Positions 52,658-61,629 of a stretch of DNA of 64,000 nucleotides are shown one piece after another. Source of the stretch: CAZYSK01 sp964649415 (GTDB lineage: Bacteria > Chloroflexota > Anaerolineae > B4-G1); NCBI GenBank assembly GCA_964649415.1, contig CAZYSK010000003.1, positions 62,001 to 126,000 of the forward strand, written 5' to 3'. The notes under the pieces were generated by a model. That model worked only from the letters and a program-made list of their open reading frames with translations, was not told the DNA's origin and did no database searches. The position numbers and the translations under genes are program-made. The stretch's first letter is position 1. Every line of letters begins with the position of its first letter.

Positions 52658-54502
52658 CTAAGGCGGTGGTCCCGTCGTGGGACGGGTGAATATCGCCAGG
52701 TTGGCCCCATCTCCTACCGCCCACAAGGTCAGATCGTTCCACAGGTCGGGAAACGCAAAGTTCATCACGACAGTCCAAGTAGCGCCACTCTCCCGGCTCC
52801 CGATCAGGTGCGACGAGGATGCCGCGTCGTCAGGGAAGGTCGTGGAGTTTCCGGAGATGTCGCCGTCTAGCACAACGATATCCCGCACCGGCGTATAGAG
52901 CGTCATGCTTCCCGAGGGACTATCCATATCCCAGTTGTGCTGCTCGAAAGATGAGGCTCCTGATGGCACATACGGGTACAGCCATTGAGATACGCCAGAG
53001 GAAAGCGGGAAGGTCCACGAATAGGCAAAGGCACGGCTTCCTGCCGGGGCCGTGTTGGCCGACGGATCAGTACTTAGGGCCACGTTATACAGGTTCCCGT
53101 CATCGCCGGTGGCACCCTCCACCGCCAGCTTGAACACCCTGCTGCTGCCCACCAGTTCCCCATCGCTGGCCGAATACGGGCCAAGGACGAGGTTCCAGTT
53201 GCCGTCGTAGGCGGAGTTGTCCCCGACCACCGTCTGCGTCAGCAGCGTGCCAGAGTTGATCCCGGCCGAAGTCGGGCGAGGCAAACGCGCTTCCGCGTGC
53301 GTGTACGCGTCGGCGTAGCCTCGCAGCGTGTAGCGGACCGTCGTATCCCACGGCCCGGCGATGTTTTCATCCTGACTGCCGCCGGTATCGGCGTCGAATA
53401 TGCGGACGTAGACGCTACCGGTCGTACCCTCAGGCACTTCAAAGAAAATCACTTGCACGTGATCGTCATCGCCAACAGAGAGAGGGGCAGCAGGGCCGAA
53501 CGTAGAGACGTAACCCGTCTCCAGCGTCGTATCCGGGCTGGGCGGATTGAGCACCGTGTAAGCTGGCGAGAGTGTGCCTGACCGCCCATCGGGGTTCCTG
53601 ACGGTCAGAGCACAGACACCGGGGACGATGCCCGCCGGTACGGTGCCCGTGATCGTATCAGCGGAGGCAGAGGCTACGCTGATGAAGTCGCTGGTCCGCA
53701 GTATCGCATCGGGCACGCCGAAGAAATCGGTCCCTCGAATGACCACCGGCACAGGCGCAGCATTCACACCATAGTTCGGAGTAATGCTAAGGACGGTAGG
53801 ATCTGCTGGCGTTGGTGTCTCGGTTGGGGTAGGTGTGGCCGTCGGCGTGGGCGTCTCAGTCGGTGTAGCAGTATCGGTTGGCGAAGGAACGTCCGTCGGG
53901 GGGCGCGAGGGCAGCACCGATGTCTCCGTAGGCAGCGGGGTAGGCGTGCTCGTCTCCGTCGGCGTGCCGGTCGGCGTCCCCGTAGGCGTAGCCGTGCCGG
54001 TCGGAGTCGGCGTGGACGTGGGCGTGCTCGTGCCGGTCGGGGTCGGCGTGGGTGAACCTGTTGGCGTCACCGTGCGCGTGCGCGTGCCGGTTGGCGTCGG
54101 CGTGCGCGTGCGAGGGGTCGGAGTCACACGTGGGGTAGGCGATGGGAGGGTAACGACTTCTCCCGGCGTCGGCGTCATCGGTGTCGCCGGGCCGATAACC
54201 ATTGTAGGGACGACCACAGGTGTTCCCTCAGGCGTCAGCCTACCGTCTCTGTCCAAAGCAACGCGCGTCATCACATCAGGACGGAGTGGCCCAACGCCCG
54301 CCGGTCTGGTGCCGTGTGCCTGATCAGGGTCGAGCTCAGAGAGCATGTTGGCAGGAACGCGGTCACTGGGAGCCGATCTCGCCGCGATGTGCGCCGTGAG
54401 CAGGAGGCAGAGAAACCCTACTAAGAGTATTAAGAAGAACAACAAAATATCGAGCCAGCCTCGACGTCTATCGCGATCTGTGCGAGAACCCTTGGTAGCC
54501 AT
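52658..54502 (-). CDS. Secreted/anchored TIG-domain protein with long Thr/Pro linker
   Basis: The 614-residue protein has one membrane helix (about 17-38), a 140-residue Thr/Pro repeat linker (about 105-245), an IPT/TIG Ig-like domain (about 245-325; VLSITPNYGVNAAPVPVVIRG), then a large beta-rich C-terminal part (about 330-610; no recognised family) with many Asp/Gly/Ser. A surface protein. It starts 42 nt after the HAMP-PAS kinase gene on the same strand. Confidence 0.8.
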   Translation of the reverse strand: MATKGSRTDRDRRRGWLDILLFFLILLVGFLCLLLTAHIAARSAPSDRVPANMLSELDPDQAHGTRPAGVGPLRPDVMTRVALDRDGRLTPEGTPVVVPTMVIGPATPMTPTPGEVVTLPSPTPRVTPTPRTRTPTPTGTRTRTVTPTGSPTPTPTGTSTPTSTPTPTGTATPTGTPTGTPTETSTPTPLPTETSVLPSRPPTDVPSPTDTATPTETPTPTATPTPTETPTPADPTVLSITPNYGVNAAPVPVVIRGTDFFGVPDAILRTSDFISVASASADTITGTVPAGIVPGVCALTVRNPDGRSGTLSPAYTVLNPPSPDTTLETGYVSTFGPAAPLSVGDDDHVQVIFFEVPEGTTGSVYVRIFDADTGGSQDENIAGPWDTTVRYTLRGYADAYTHAEARLPRPTSAGINSGTLLTQTVVGDNSAYDGNWNLVLGPYSASDGELVGSSRVFKLAVEGATGDDGNLYNVALSTDPSANTAPAGSRAFAYSWTFPLSSGVSQWLYPYVPSGASSFEQHNWDMDSPSGSMTLYTPVRDIVVLDGDISGNSTTFPDDAASSSHLIGSRESGATWTVVMNFAFPDLWNDLTLWAVGDGANLAIFTRPTTGPPP

Positions 54503-54544
54503 TCGCCCGCTTCCTGCGCTATAGATGCCCTACGCCGTGTCTTC

Positions 54545-56767
54545 CTAGCCCTCCCCCTCAAGCGCCGGGAGAATAAGACTAAAAGTGCTGCCTCTGCCTT
54601 TCTCGCTCACGAAGTCAACATGACCTCCATGCGCTTCAACAATGGCCCGAGTCACATACAGTCCCAGGCCAAGCCCTCGGATCTCCTGCCCCTCCGTTTC
54701 TGTCATCCGATGGAATCGATTGAACAGGTTCTTCTGATTCTCATGGGTGATGCCTATGCCGGTATCGACGACGTTAAGCACCACGTCGCCATCGCGCTCG
54801 TACAATTGCAGCGTCACGCTGCCACCCGCCGGGGTATACTGCCAGGCGTTGCGCACTATGTTGATCACTGCCCAGCGCAGGCGCCTGGTATCAGCGTCCA
54901 CCAGAGATAGTTCGGCCGGAATCTCCACTTGGAACTCCAGACCTTTCTCATCCATCTGCGAACGCCACTCGTTCGCTATGTCCTCCACAAGGCTAGACAG
55001 CAAAACCGGGCGCTGACGCAGGCCCAAGCGGCCCCCGGCCTCCATCTCGGAGAAGTCCAGCAGCTCGTTGATCATCGTCACCAGGCTGTCGGTATGACGG
55101 CCGATAGTCTCCAGGAAACCACGCTGTTCCTTGTCGAGCGCCTCTCGGGCGCTGACGAGGAGCAACTCACTATACCCCTTGATGGCCGTCAACGGCGTAC
55201 GTAGCTCGTGGGAGACGTGCGTGATGAAAGCATCCTTCAATCGCTCCGCTGCAACCTCAGCCGTCACGTCCCGCAGAACAATCACGGTACCCAAGTGGTC
55301 ACCGTCGTCTGTGCGGACCGCTGCCGAGTGTGCGGTGATCACCTTGTCGCCGACCTGAAAACGTCGACGTTCCAGAATCCACGGGCTCAGCTGCAAGTCA
55401 TGCTCCTGGTCATACTCTCCCACGGGCAGTTCGCACAGCGGGCCGAAGGGGAAATCCTCTTCCATTTCCTCCAGCAGAGCCTCGGCCGCCGCGTTCAGCG
55501 GAATGAAATTGCCCTCCAGATCCTCCAGTAGGACGCCGTCGCCAATACTGGACAGAATCGCCCGCATACGGCCAATGGCTTCCTCCAGGGCACGGGTCCG
55601 CTCCAGGAGTCGCCCTGTCATCACGTCGAATGTCTGGGCCAGAATCCCAATCTCGTCAGTCCGCACGATATGCGTGCGCCGTTCCAGATCTCCTTCGGCC
55701 ACCGCCTGCGACGCACGTACCAGGCGGCTAATGGGGCTGGTAATCCGTTGGGAGATGAGATACCCAACAAAGATGACGCCTGCCATAGCCGCAGTGAATA
55801 TCAAGACGTACGTATTGCGCCCCGTAGTACGGGCCTGGGCGATGAAATGGGACGGCAAGGCAACAGCGTAGACGCCCAGGGTCTCATTGGCGACGCGCAG
55901 GGGGCCCCGGGCGAGGCGATAGGCACGCCCGCGAACGACGATGTCGTTCTCAATGGTCGTGAAGCCCGTGCCCTTCAGGGCACTGTCGTAAAGCGCGGGC
56001 GTAACCGAGAGATTGTCCAACAGCCCACCCACATCAGCGGGCTTCTCGGCGAGCGCGAAGGTGGTGGCAACTGCCCGGCCGCCATCGAGGTAGATGATTA
56101 CATCGGCCAGGGAGGTAGCCTTGAAATGCGTCAACAAGCTATCGAGCGACGTCCCCACCACAACGACGCCGGCAACTCCGCCATCCAGTTCCACAGGCAT
56201 CGACGTGAGATAGTAGTAGCGCTGATTCGCCTCATGCAGCACCAACCCACGCCCCGGCAATGCATACGGATCACCGGCTTCCAGGAGGCTACGCACGATC
56301 CACAGGCCCGAGGAATCGAACTGTTCCTCTCGTGAATACGACCCATCGTCCTGCCGCAGCATATGCACCACGCCCCGGCCATCCGCATCGGTGACGATGA
56401 GGCAATCCAGCTCAGCGTTAACGACGGCCGGATTGGCCAGCGCCACAACTTCACCGAAATCCCCGGCTTCCAGTGCATTGGCCAATCCCACTGTATAGGC
56501 CACGGACCGCGCGGACTCGAGGTGGTCCATCTCCCAGCGCGACAGGCTGTCCGAAACCACGCGTCCTGCCTCCAGCAACTGATTGGTCAACCGCTCGTCG
56601 AGCGAACTGGCGACCAGGCTGGTCACCACGTAGATGCCAATCACTGCCACGATCATCGTGAGGAACAAGTACGGCAGGACGATCTTACCTCGAATACCAT
56701 AGGTGAGGAGGCCAAGCAGCGGCTGGTGCCACCCGGCCCGCTTTCCTGATTCCTGATCTCGTGCCAC
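54545..56767 (-). CDS. Sensor histidine kinase with cache-type sensor, HAMP and PAS
   Basis: The 740-residue protein has TM1 (about 30-55), a long extracytoplasmic sensor region of cache type (to about 320), TM2, HAMP (SPISRLVRASQAVAEGDLE), PAS, HisKA with THVSHELRTPLTAI (His520 by this start) and HATPase (INIVRNAWQYT, DTGIGITH, GLGLGLYVTRAIV). Motifs are intact. GTG at 56767 fits GGAGG 7 nt upstream better than the ATG at 56773. The start is 14 nt after the ruvA stop, so it may be an accessory of the yebC-ruv transcription unit. Confidence 0.9.
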   Translation of the reverse strand: MARDQESGKRAGWHQPLLGLLTYGIRGKIVLPYLFLTMIVAVIGIYVVTSLVASSLDERLTNQLLEAGRVVSDSLSRWEMDHLESARSVAYTVGLANALEAGDFGEVVALANPAVVNAELDCLIVTDADGRGVVHMLRQDDGSYSREEQFDSSGLWIVRSLLEAGDPYALPGRGLVLHEANQRYYYLTSMPVELDGGVAGVVVVGTSLDSLLTHFKATSLADVIIYLDGGRAVATTFALAEKPADVGGLLDNLSVTPALYDSALKGTGFTTIENDIVVRGRAYRLARGPLRVANETLGVYAVALPSHFIAQARTTGRNTYVLIFTAAMAGVIFVGYLISQRITSPISRLVRASQAVAEGDLERRTHIVRTDEIGILAQTFDVMTGRLLERTRALEEAIGRMRAILSSIGDGVLLEDLEGNFIPLNAAAEALLEEMEEDFPFGPLCELPVGEYDQEHDLQLSPWILERRRFQVGDKVITAHSAAVRTDDGDHLGTVIVLRDVTAEVAAERLKDAFITHVSHELRTPLTAIKGYSELLLVSAREALDKEQRGFLETIGRHTDSLVTMINELLDFSEMEAGGRLGLRQRPVLLSSLVEDIANEWRSQMDEKGLEFQVEIPAELSLVDADTRRLRWAVINIVRNAWQYTPAGGSVTLQLYERDGDVVLNVVDTGIGITHENQKNLFNRFHRMTETEGQEIRGLGLGLYVTRAIVEAHGGHVDFVSEKGRGSTFSLILPALEGEG

Positions 56768-56781
56768 CAGCATCCCTCCGA

Positions 56782-57363
56782 TCAGGGCGCAGCGAAGTAG
56801 GTCAACGCCCGGCGTACCCGCTCCTCGACGGACAGGTCCTCATTCTGCGGCAAGCTCTGAAGCGCTCCCTGTGCCTCGACCAAGCTGAAGCCCAGGCCGG
56901 TCAGGGCAGCGATGACTTCAGCGTCGGCGTCACTGAGCAGAGGCGCTGCCTGCATCCCGGCGGGGATGAACTTATCTCTCAGGTGAAAGATGATCGCCTT
57001 GGCAGTCTTTGGCCCGATACCCGGTACCCGGGTCAGGAGACCAGGCTCCTCTTGCACCACGGCCTGGCGCAGCGCATCCGCCGAGACAGTGCCCAGCAAG
57101 GCCAGCGCGACTTTCGGACCGATTCCTGAGACACTCAACAGCAGCCTGAACAGTGAGCGGTCCTCCTGCGTAAGGAAGCCATACAGCGCAAGTTCGTTCT
57201 CACGCACATGCAGATGGGTAAACAACTCCAACGGTCGCCCCACGCCATCTATGCGCGCCAGCAGGCTCAATGGTACGCGTACTTCAAAACCTACCCCACC
57301 GGTACGCAATACCACGTACCCATCTCCGACACTCCACACCGTCCCACTGAGCCTGGCGATCAT
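56782..57363 (-). CDS. ruvA: Holliday junction helicase subunit RuvA
   Basis: The 193-residue protein starts MIARLSG, the family norm; upstream in-frame ATG 57366 and TTG 57372 are possible. OB-fold domain (about 1-65), tandem helix-hairpin-helix (LLSVSGIGPKVALALLG and LTRVPGIGPKTAKAIIFHL) and C-terminal domain III are present. It binds Holliday junctions and loads RuvB. ruvB itself is not in the window. Confidence 0.97.
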   Translation of the reverse strand: MIARLSGTVWSVGDGYVVLRTGGVGFEVRVPLSLLARIDGVGRPLELFTHLHVRENELALYGFLTQEDRSLFRLLLSVSGIGPKVALALLGTVSADALRQAVVQEEPGLLTRVPGIGPKTAKAIIFHLRDKFIPAGMQAAPLLSDADAEVIAALTGLGFSLVEAQGALQSLPQNEDLSVEERVRRALTYFAAP

Positions 57364-57431
57364 CATACGCAATGTGTAAAGCTACTGGCTAAGCCTATCG
57401 CCGTCGTTGCGATTCGCGAATCAGTATCACC

Positions 57432-57929
57432 CTACAGAGACTCTTCCGAAAGCGCAGTCAGGCGGGCCGAGTGGAGATGACAAATAGCAACCGCCAGCGC
57501 GTCGGCCGCATCGTCAGGACGCGGTATCTCCGGCAGGTGGAGCAACAGCCGCACCATTTCCTGCATCTGCGTCTTGTCTGCGCTTCCGTACCCGGTCACT
57601 GCCTGTTTGATAACCAGCGGCGTGTATTCGGCCACGGCGAGGCCCGCATCGGCCAAAGCCAGGAGCGTTACGCCCCGCGCCTGTCCCACAGCCATCGCCG
57701 TGCGCGCGTTGCGGCTGAAAAAGAGCTCCTCCACCGCTGCTACGTCCGGCTTCCACTCCTGCGTTAGCTCCCTTACCGCCCGATAGATGGATTGCAGGCG
57801 AACAGGAAGAAGCTGCCGGGCCGGCGTCCGGATCACTCCAAACGTCTGTGGCATCAAGTCCCCGCTTGCTTCCTCTACCACTCCATAGCCGGTGATGGCA
57901 GTGCCTGGATCAATACCAAGGACGCGCAT
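57432..57929 (-). CDS. ruvC: Crossover junction endodeoxyribonuclease RuvC
   Basis: The 165-residue protein cleaves Holliday junctions. Active-site acidic residues are visible: Asp7 in GIDPGTAITG, Glu67-68 in VEELFFSRNA, and DDAADALAVA near the C-terminus. Only 4 nt separate it from yebC; ruvA starts about 70 nt downstream. Confidence 0.97.
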   Translation of the reverse strand: MRVLGIDPGTAITGYGVVEEASGDLMPQTFGVIRTPARQLLPVRLQSIYRAVRELTQEWKPDVAAVEELFFSRNARTAMAVGQARGVTLLALADAGLAVAEYTPLVIKQAVTGYGSADKTQMQEMVRLLLHLPEIPRPDDAADALAVAICHLHSARLTALSEESL

Positions 57930-57933
57930 GGAC

Positions 57934-58689
57934 TCAGGCCGCGGCCTCGTACTGGGCCATCACCTCGTCGCTGATATCCAGGTTAGAATAGACCTGTTGC
58001 GTGTCGTCCAACTCCTCCAGCGCATCAATGATGCCCATGACCTGAAGCGTTTCCTTCTCCGCGAGTTGCATCGTGGTCTTGGGAATCATCGAGAGTTCGG
58101 CGGTCTCAAACTGAATGCCCGCGTCTTCCAGCGCCTGCCGCACCGCCTGGAAAGCGTCCAGTTCGGCGTACACCTCGATCAAGTCCTCGCCAAACACGAT
58201 GTCATCGGCCCCTGCCTCAACCGCGGTCTCGAACACCACGTCATCGTCCAAACCATCCGGCGCAATGGCGATGTATCCTTTGCGGTCGAACTGCCAGGCC
58301 ACGGCGCCTGCCTCGGCCAACGTCCCGCCCTGCCGGGTCAGAACGCGGCGAACGTCGGCCACGGCACGGTTCCTGTTGTCAGTGAGCACCTGCACCAACA
58401 GGGCAACCCCGTGAGGAGCATAGCCCTCGTACATCACCTGCGACAGTTCCTCGCCCTTGAGCTCACCGGTGCCTCGCTTGATGGCCCGCTCAATGTTATC
58501 CTTGGGCATGTTGGCAGCCTTGGCCTTGTCCATGGTCAGGCGCAGGGCGAAGTTTGTGTTGGGGTCACCGCCTCCCTCGCGCGCTGCGACCGTAATCTCC
58601 CGCGCCAGGCGGGTGAACAGCTTGCCGCGCTTGGCATCTGTGGCGGCTTTCTTATGCTTAATGGTGGACCACTTACTATGACCGGACAT
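57934..58689 (-). CDS. YebC/PmpR-family protein
   Basis: The 251-residue protein has MSGHSKWSTIKHKKAATDAKRGK at the N-terminus, the clear family signature, and FALRLTMDKAKAANMPKDNIERAIKRGTGE further in. YebC proteins are known both as transcription regulators and as helpers of ribosomes at difficult proline stretches. This genome encodes many Pro-rich linkers, which suits the second role, but that is inference. It is first in the yebC-ruvC-ruvA run. Confidence 0.95.
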   Translation of the reverse strand: MSGHSKWSTIKHKKAATDAKRGKLFTRLAREITVAAREGGGDPNTNFALRLTMDKAKAANMPKDNIERAIKRGTGELKGEELSQVMYEGYAPHGVALLVQVLTDNRNRAVADVRRVLTRQGGTLAEAGAVAWQFDRKGYIAIAPDGLDDDVVFETAVEAGADDIVFGEDLIEVYAELDAFQAVRQALEDAGIQFETAELSMIPKTTMQLAEKETLQVMGIIDALEELDDTQQVYSNLDISDEVMAQYEAAA

Positions 58690-58796
58690 ATCCTACCCTC
58701 CACTCCCAGTTATGATGGCGACAATGGGACACTGGTGTATGCGAGTCAGCAAAATCATCAGCCACTCACCCAATGGGTAAACCCTTGCCCTGCTAG

Positions 58797-58826
58797 ATTA
58801 TACCACCTTGCACACACATTATGCAA
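58797..58826 (-). promoter_or_regulatory. yebC operon promoter
   Basis: Minus strand -35 TTGCAT (58826-58821), 18-nt spacer, extended -10 TGGTATAAT (-10 at 58802-58797). The leader is about 100 nt. Confidence 0.75.
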
Positions 58827-58997
58827 ACTGCCAAACAACGAACGATTGGCCAGATACCCCGCCATCGTTGGAGTGGTCAACGCTATCATTGTACGAAGCA
58901 AATGTAAACATAAGGTGTAGACTGGATTAAGAATACCGGCATCAGCAAGACCTCGGTGAGGGGAACGCCGGCACATCCACAGTCTCCCTTCCCTTAC

Positions 58998-59027
58998 ACC
59001 AAAGAAGCGGGGATTGCATATCCCCGC
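58998..59027 (-). terminator. fmt terminator
   Basis: A perfect 8-bp stem GCGGGGAT / ATCCCCGC with a 5-nt loop starts 9 nt after the fmt stop; TTCTTTGG follows on the minus strand. Confidence 0.75.
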
Positions 59028-59035
59028 CCCCACAG

Positions 59036-59977
59036 CTATGCCTCATCCTCACCCAACCGACTGCCCACGCAACCGCGCTGGCCACAAAGGAACGCCGAAA
59101 TCACCATACGTCGCTTCCCGGCCAACTGCACTTCCTCCAGGCGCAACGCACCCTCGCCCGTGACGACGACCACTCCGTCTGCCAGGGCGACCACAGTGCC
59201 CGGTGGCGCATCGCCCCGCCAACCAGGCAGCGCTACAGCCTGCCACACCATGAGTCGCTGACCGCGCCACGTCGTGAACGCGCCGGGCCAGGGATTGAAC
59301 GCCCGCACCCGTCGATCCAACTCGTCTGCCGGAAGCGACCAGTCGAGCAAGCCATCCACTTTCCGCAGCTGCCCGGCATAGGTCACTCCCTCCTCTGGCT
59401 GAGGTCGTGGTCGCAACTCGCTCGCCAGGACCATAGGTATTGTCTCGATCAACAGATCGGCCCCCAACCGCGCCAGTCGCTCCTTCAATACCGCCCGCGT
59501 GTCGTCGGCCCGTATTGGCTCCTCCCGCTGAGCCAGAATCGGACCCGTGTCGAGTCCGGCGTCCATGCGCATGATCGTCACGCCGGTGACCGCGTCCCCC
59601 GCCAGGATAGCGGCTTGCACGGGTGCTGCCCCTCGCCAGCGAGGAAGCAGCGAAGCATGGACGTTCAGGCACCCGTGCGGGGGCAGGTCAAGCACATCCT
59701 GCTGCAAGATCTGCCCGAAGGCTGCCACGACAATAACCTCAGGATCCCACGTCGCAATTTGAGCGACCGCTTCAGGCACGCGCAATGACTTCGGCTGAAT
59801 GAGTGGCCATCCGTGTTGCAGCGCTACCTGCTTGACCGGTGACACCCCCAGCCGCCGCCCGCGTCCCGCCGCCCGGTCCGGCTGCGTGACAACGCCGACC
59901 ACCCGATGCGCGCCTGCCAGGCTCTCCAACACCGGCACGGCGAAGCTAGGCGTGCCCATAAAAACGACCTGTGCCAT
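59036..59977 (-). CDS. fmt: Methionyl-tRNA formyltransferase
   Basis: The 313-residue protein formylates initiator Met-tRNA. Signatures: VVFMGTPSFAVPVLESL at the start, LNVHASLLPRWRGAAPVQ (the SLLP loop) and IMRMDAGLDTGPIL, with the C-terminal OB-like domain. It lies alone between two hairpins and the hypothetical gene at 60037. Confidence 0.97.
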   Translation of the reverse strand: MAQVVFMGTPSFAVPVLESLAGAHRVVGVVTQPDRAAGRGRRLGVSPVKQVALQHGWPLIQPKSLRVPEAVAQIATWDPEVIVVAAFGQILQQDVLDLPPHGCLNVHASLLPRWRGAAPVQAAILAGDAVTGVTIMRMDAGLDTGPILAQREEPIRADDTRAVLKERLARLGADLLIETIPMVLASELRPRPQPEEGVTYAGQLRKVDGLLDWSLPADELDRRVRAFNPWPGAFTTWRGQRLMVWQAVALPGWRGDAPPGTVVALADGVVVVTGEGALRLEEVQLAGKRRMVISAFLCGQRGCVGSRLGEDEA

Positions 59978-60036
59978 GATAAACTAATTATAGCACAGGT
60001 CGATATAACCGGCAAATCAACGTGATCAACGTGTTC

Positions 60037-60615
60037 TCATGACTCGTCATCCGAGCTCGCCTCCTCCAGCATATCCACCACTGTCCAGCCGGCTGCTCTC
60101 TTGGAGGTCCCATCGGGTTGGTCAAGCTTCTCAAGATCATCGGAAGGCTCGTTGAGGGGCTTGTGGGACGACGATCCCACCAGCGCCCCTGGCAAGAGCT
60201 GCTTGGGAAACGCAACGGTGCCTGTACGCCGTATCTCCTCGCTGGCTCTCGCCATGTCCTCGAAGAACGTCACCCCCCCAAGCACCACACTGACCGTCCC
60301 GGCATGAGCGACGGCGAAGATCCAGGCTTTGACCCATGGCCAGAACCCCCCGCCACGCGGATGCTCCGCGTCCGCGGCGCCCATACGCACCCCAGGTCCG
60401 CCGGTCTGGGCCGTGTCCTCGCCCTGTGGTTGCGGTCTATCGGTCGATACGACACGCTCGGTCTGTGCCTGTGATCCCTCAACGGAGTCCGGCGGCCCGG
60501 CCCGACGTGCTCTGACGTTCAGGTAGATGGCCACCACAACCGCCACGGACAAGAACAGAAGGCCGAGCGTACCTATCCCGAGCGCCACAGCCCACAGCAC
60601 AGAGTCATCCATCAC
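60037..60615 (-). CDS. Predicted membrane protein, unknown
   Basis: The 192-residue protein has two hydrophobic segments (about 8-32 and 88-113) and acidic, low-complexity ends. No family was recognised. It starts exactly after the preceding lipoprotein's stop codon (GTG 60615, or ATG 60612), so the two are translationally coupled and probably function together. Confidence 0.6.
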   Translation of the reverse strand: MMDDSVLWAVALGIGTLGLLFLSVAVVVAIYLNVRARRAGPPDSVEGSQAQTERVVSTDRPQPQGEDTAQTGGPGVRMGAADAEHPRGGGFWPWVKAWIFAVAHAGTVSVVLGGVTFFEDMARASEEIRRTGTVAFPKQLLPGALVGSSSHKPLNEPSDDLEKLDQPDGTSKRAAGWTVVDMLEEASSDDES

Positions 60616-61587
60616 TTAGCTCTCTTTGGACAGCCGGATCGCAATTTGCCGCCCGCCGCCCAGGCCCACGAGACCGACCAGAATCGGCGCGGGCGCACAC
60701 AACCATTCGGTCAACAACCCCAGGCCAATCCCACCACCAATGAACAAGAGCGCCAGCCCCGCCATCCCCCACCATTCGCGAAGACGTGAACGGCGTGAGA
60801 GTACAGTCGCGGCACAGCCCAACACCCCGCCAACAACTAGGAACGCCGCCGTCCAGGGGGCATTGCGACTCACCGCCCAGACGATAATCGGTGAGATTCG
60901 GCGGCGCTCCTGCACCTCCACGCTGGCAAATCCCTGTCCATCCCAGGCAAACGTCTCGACACGGAACGGCCACAAGGCTGGACCTCCAACCGGGGGGAGA
61001 TCCCGCACGGTCTGGATAGCCGGCTGACCGCCCCAGTCACCCACGGCCGAACGTGGGCGCAACACGCCGGACAGACTGCTGCTGAACGTGCCCAGCTCCA
61101 CGAGGTGTGGACCCGGCGTCCAGGCGAACACCCTCAGATAGTCCGTATAGTGCACGGGCGTCACGAAATCACCCATCTGGGTGTCGGCCAGTTCGGTGAA
61201 AACCAGCAACTCCGGAACGCCGTCGCCGGTCAAGTCACGCATTTGCGCACTGGCGTTGGCGCCATCCAACAACTGATTGCTCACCAGGCCCCAGCTCGCG
61301 CCCTGCCTGGCAAAGGCAAGTACGTAGGAATCGCCCAGGTGTGACTCCGCCACCGGCAGCTTCAAAGTCAGAACCGCCACCGTCTCTTCAACACCGTCGC
61401 CATCAGCGTCGAGTTCGTGGTAGCCAGCCAACTCGTAGCCGGCCTGGAGGTAGGGCTGGGCGAGCACAAGTGGCATCTGATCGAGATCCGGTGGCACGGG
61501 ATCGTCTGTCTCCCCCTCACCGGCGCACGCAGGCAACAGAAATACCAGGCCCAACACGACCACCATCGCGATGTGTCGCCTGTTCAT
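60616..61587 (-). CDS. Lipoprotein with FG-GAP-like repeats and C-terminal membrane helices
   Basis: The 323-residue protein has a signal peptide with lipobox LLPAC (Cys21), Asp-rich turns YHELDADGDGVEE and MRDLTGDGVPELLVF typical of FG-GAP/VCBS calcium-binding blades, then two or three hydrophobic helices near the C-terminus (about 240-315). A lipoprotein with C-terminal membrane segments is unusual. Function unknown. Confidence 0.65.
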   Translation of the reverse strand: MNRRHIAMVVVLGLVFLLPACAGEGETDDPVPPDLDQMPLVLAQPYLQAGYELAGYHELDADGDGVEETVAVLTLKLPVAESHLGDSYVLAFARQGASWGLVSNQLLDGANASAQMRDLTGDGVPELLVFTELADTQMGDFVTPVHYTDYLRVFAWTPGPHLVELGTFSSSLSGVLRPRSAVGDWGGQPAIQTVRDLPPVGGPALWPFRVETFAWDGQGFASVEVQERRRISPIIVWAVSRNAPWTAAFLVVGGVLGCAATVLSRRSRLREWWGMAGLALLFIGGGIGLGLLTEWLCAPAPILVGLVGLGGGRQIAIRLSKES

Positions 61588-61629
61588 CCCAATGCCCCCT
61601 TGTTAGCCTGACTTGTGCACTAGCCCACG

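Larger units (their letters stand above)
58690..59035 (-). other. Gene-free interval: yebC promoter region and fmt terminator
   Basis: This 346-nt gap holds the yebC promoter and its leader at one side and the fmt terminator at the other (listed separately). A smaller imperfect inverted repeat (CCGGCATC ... CGCCGG, about 58937-58973) lies between. No gene or known RNA was recognised. Confidence 0.7.
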
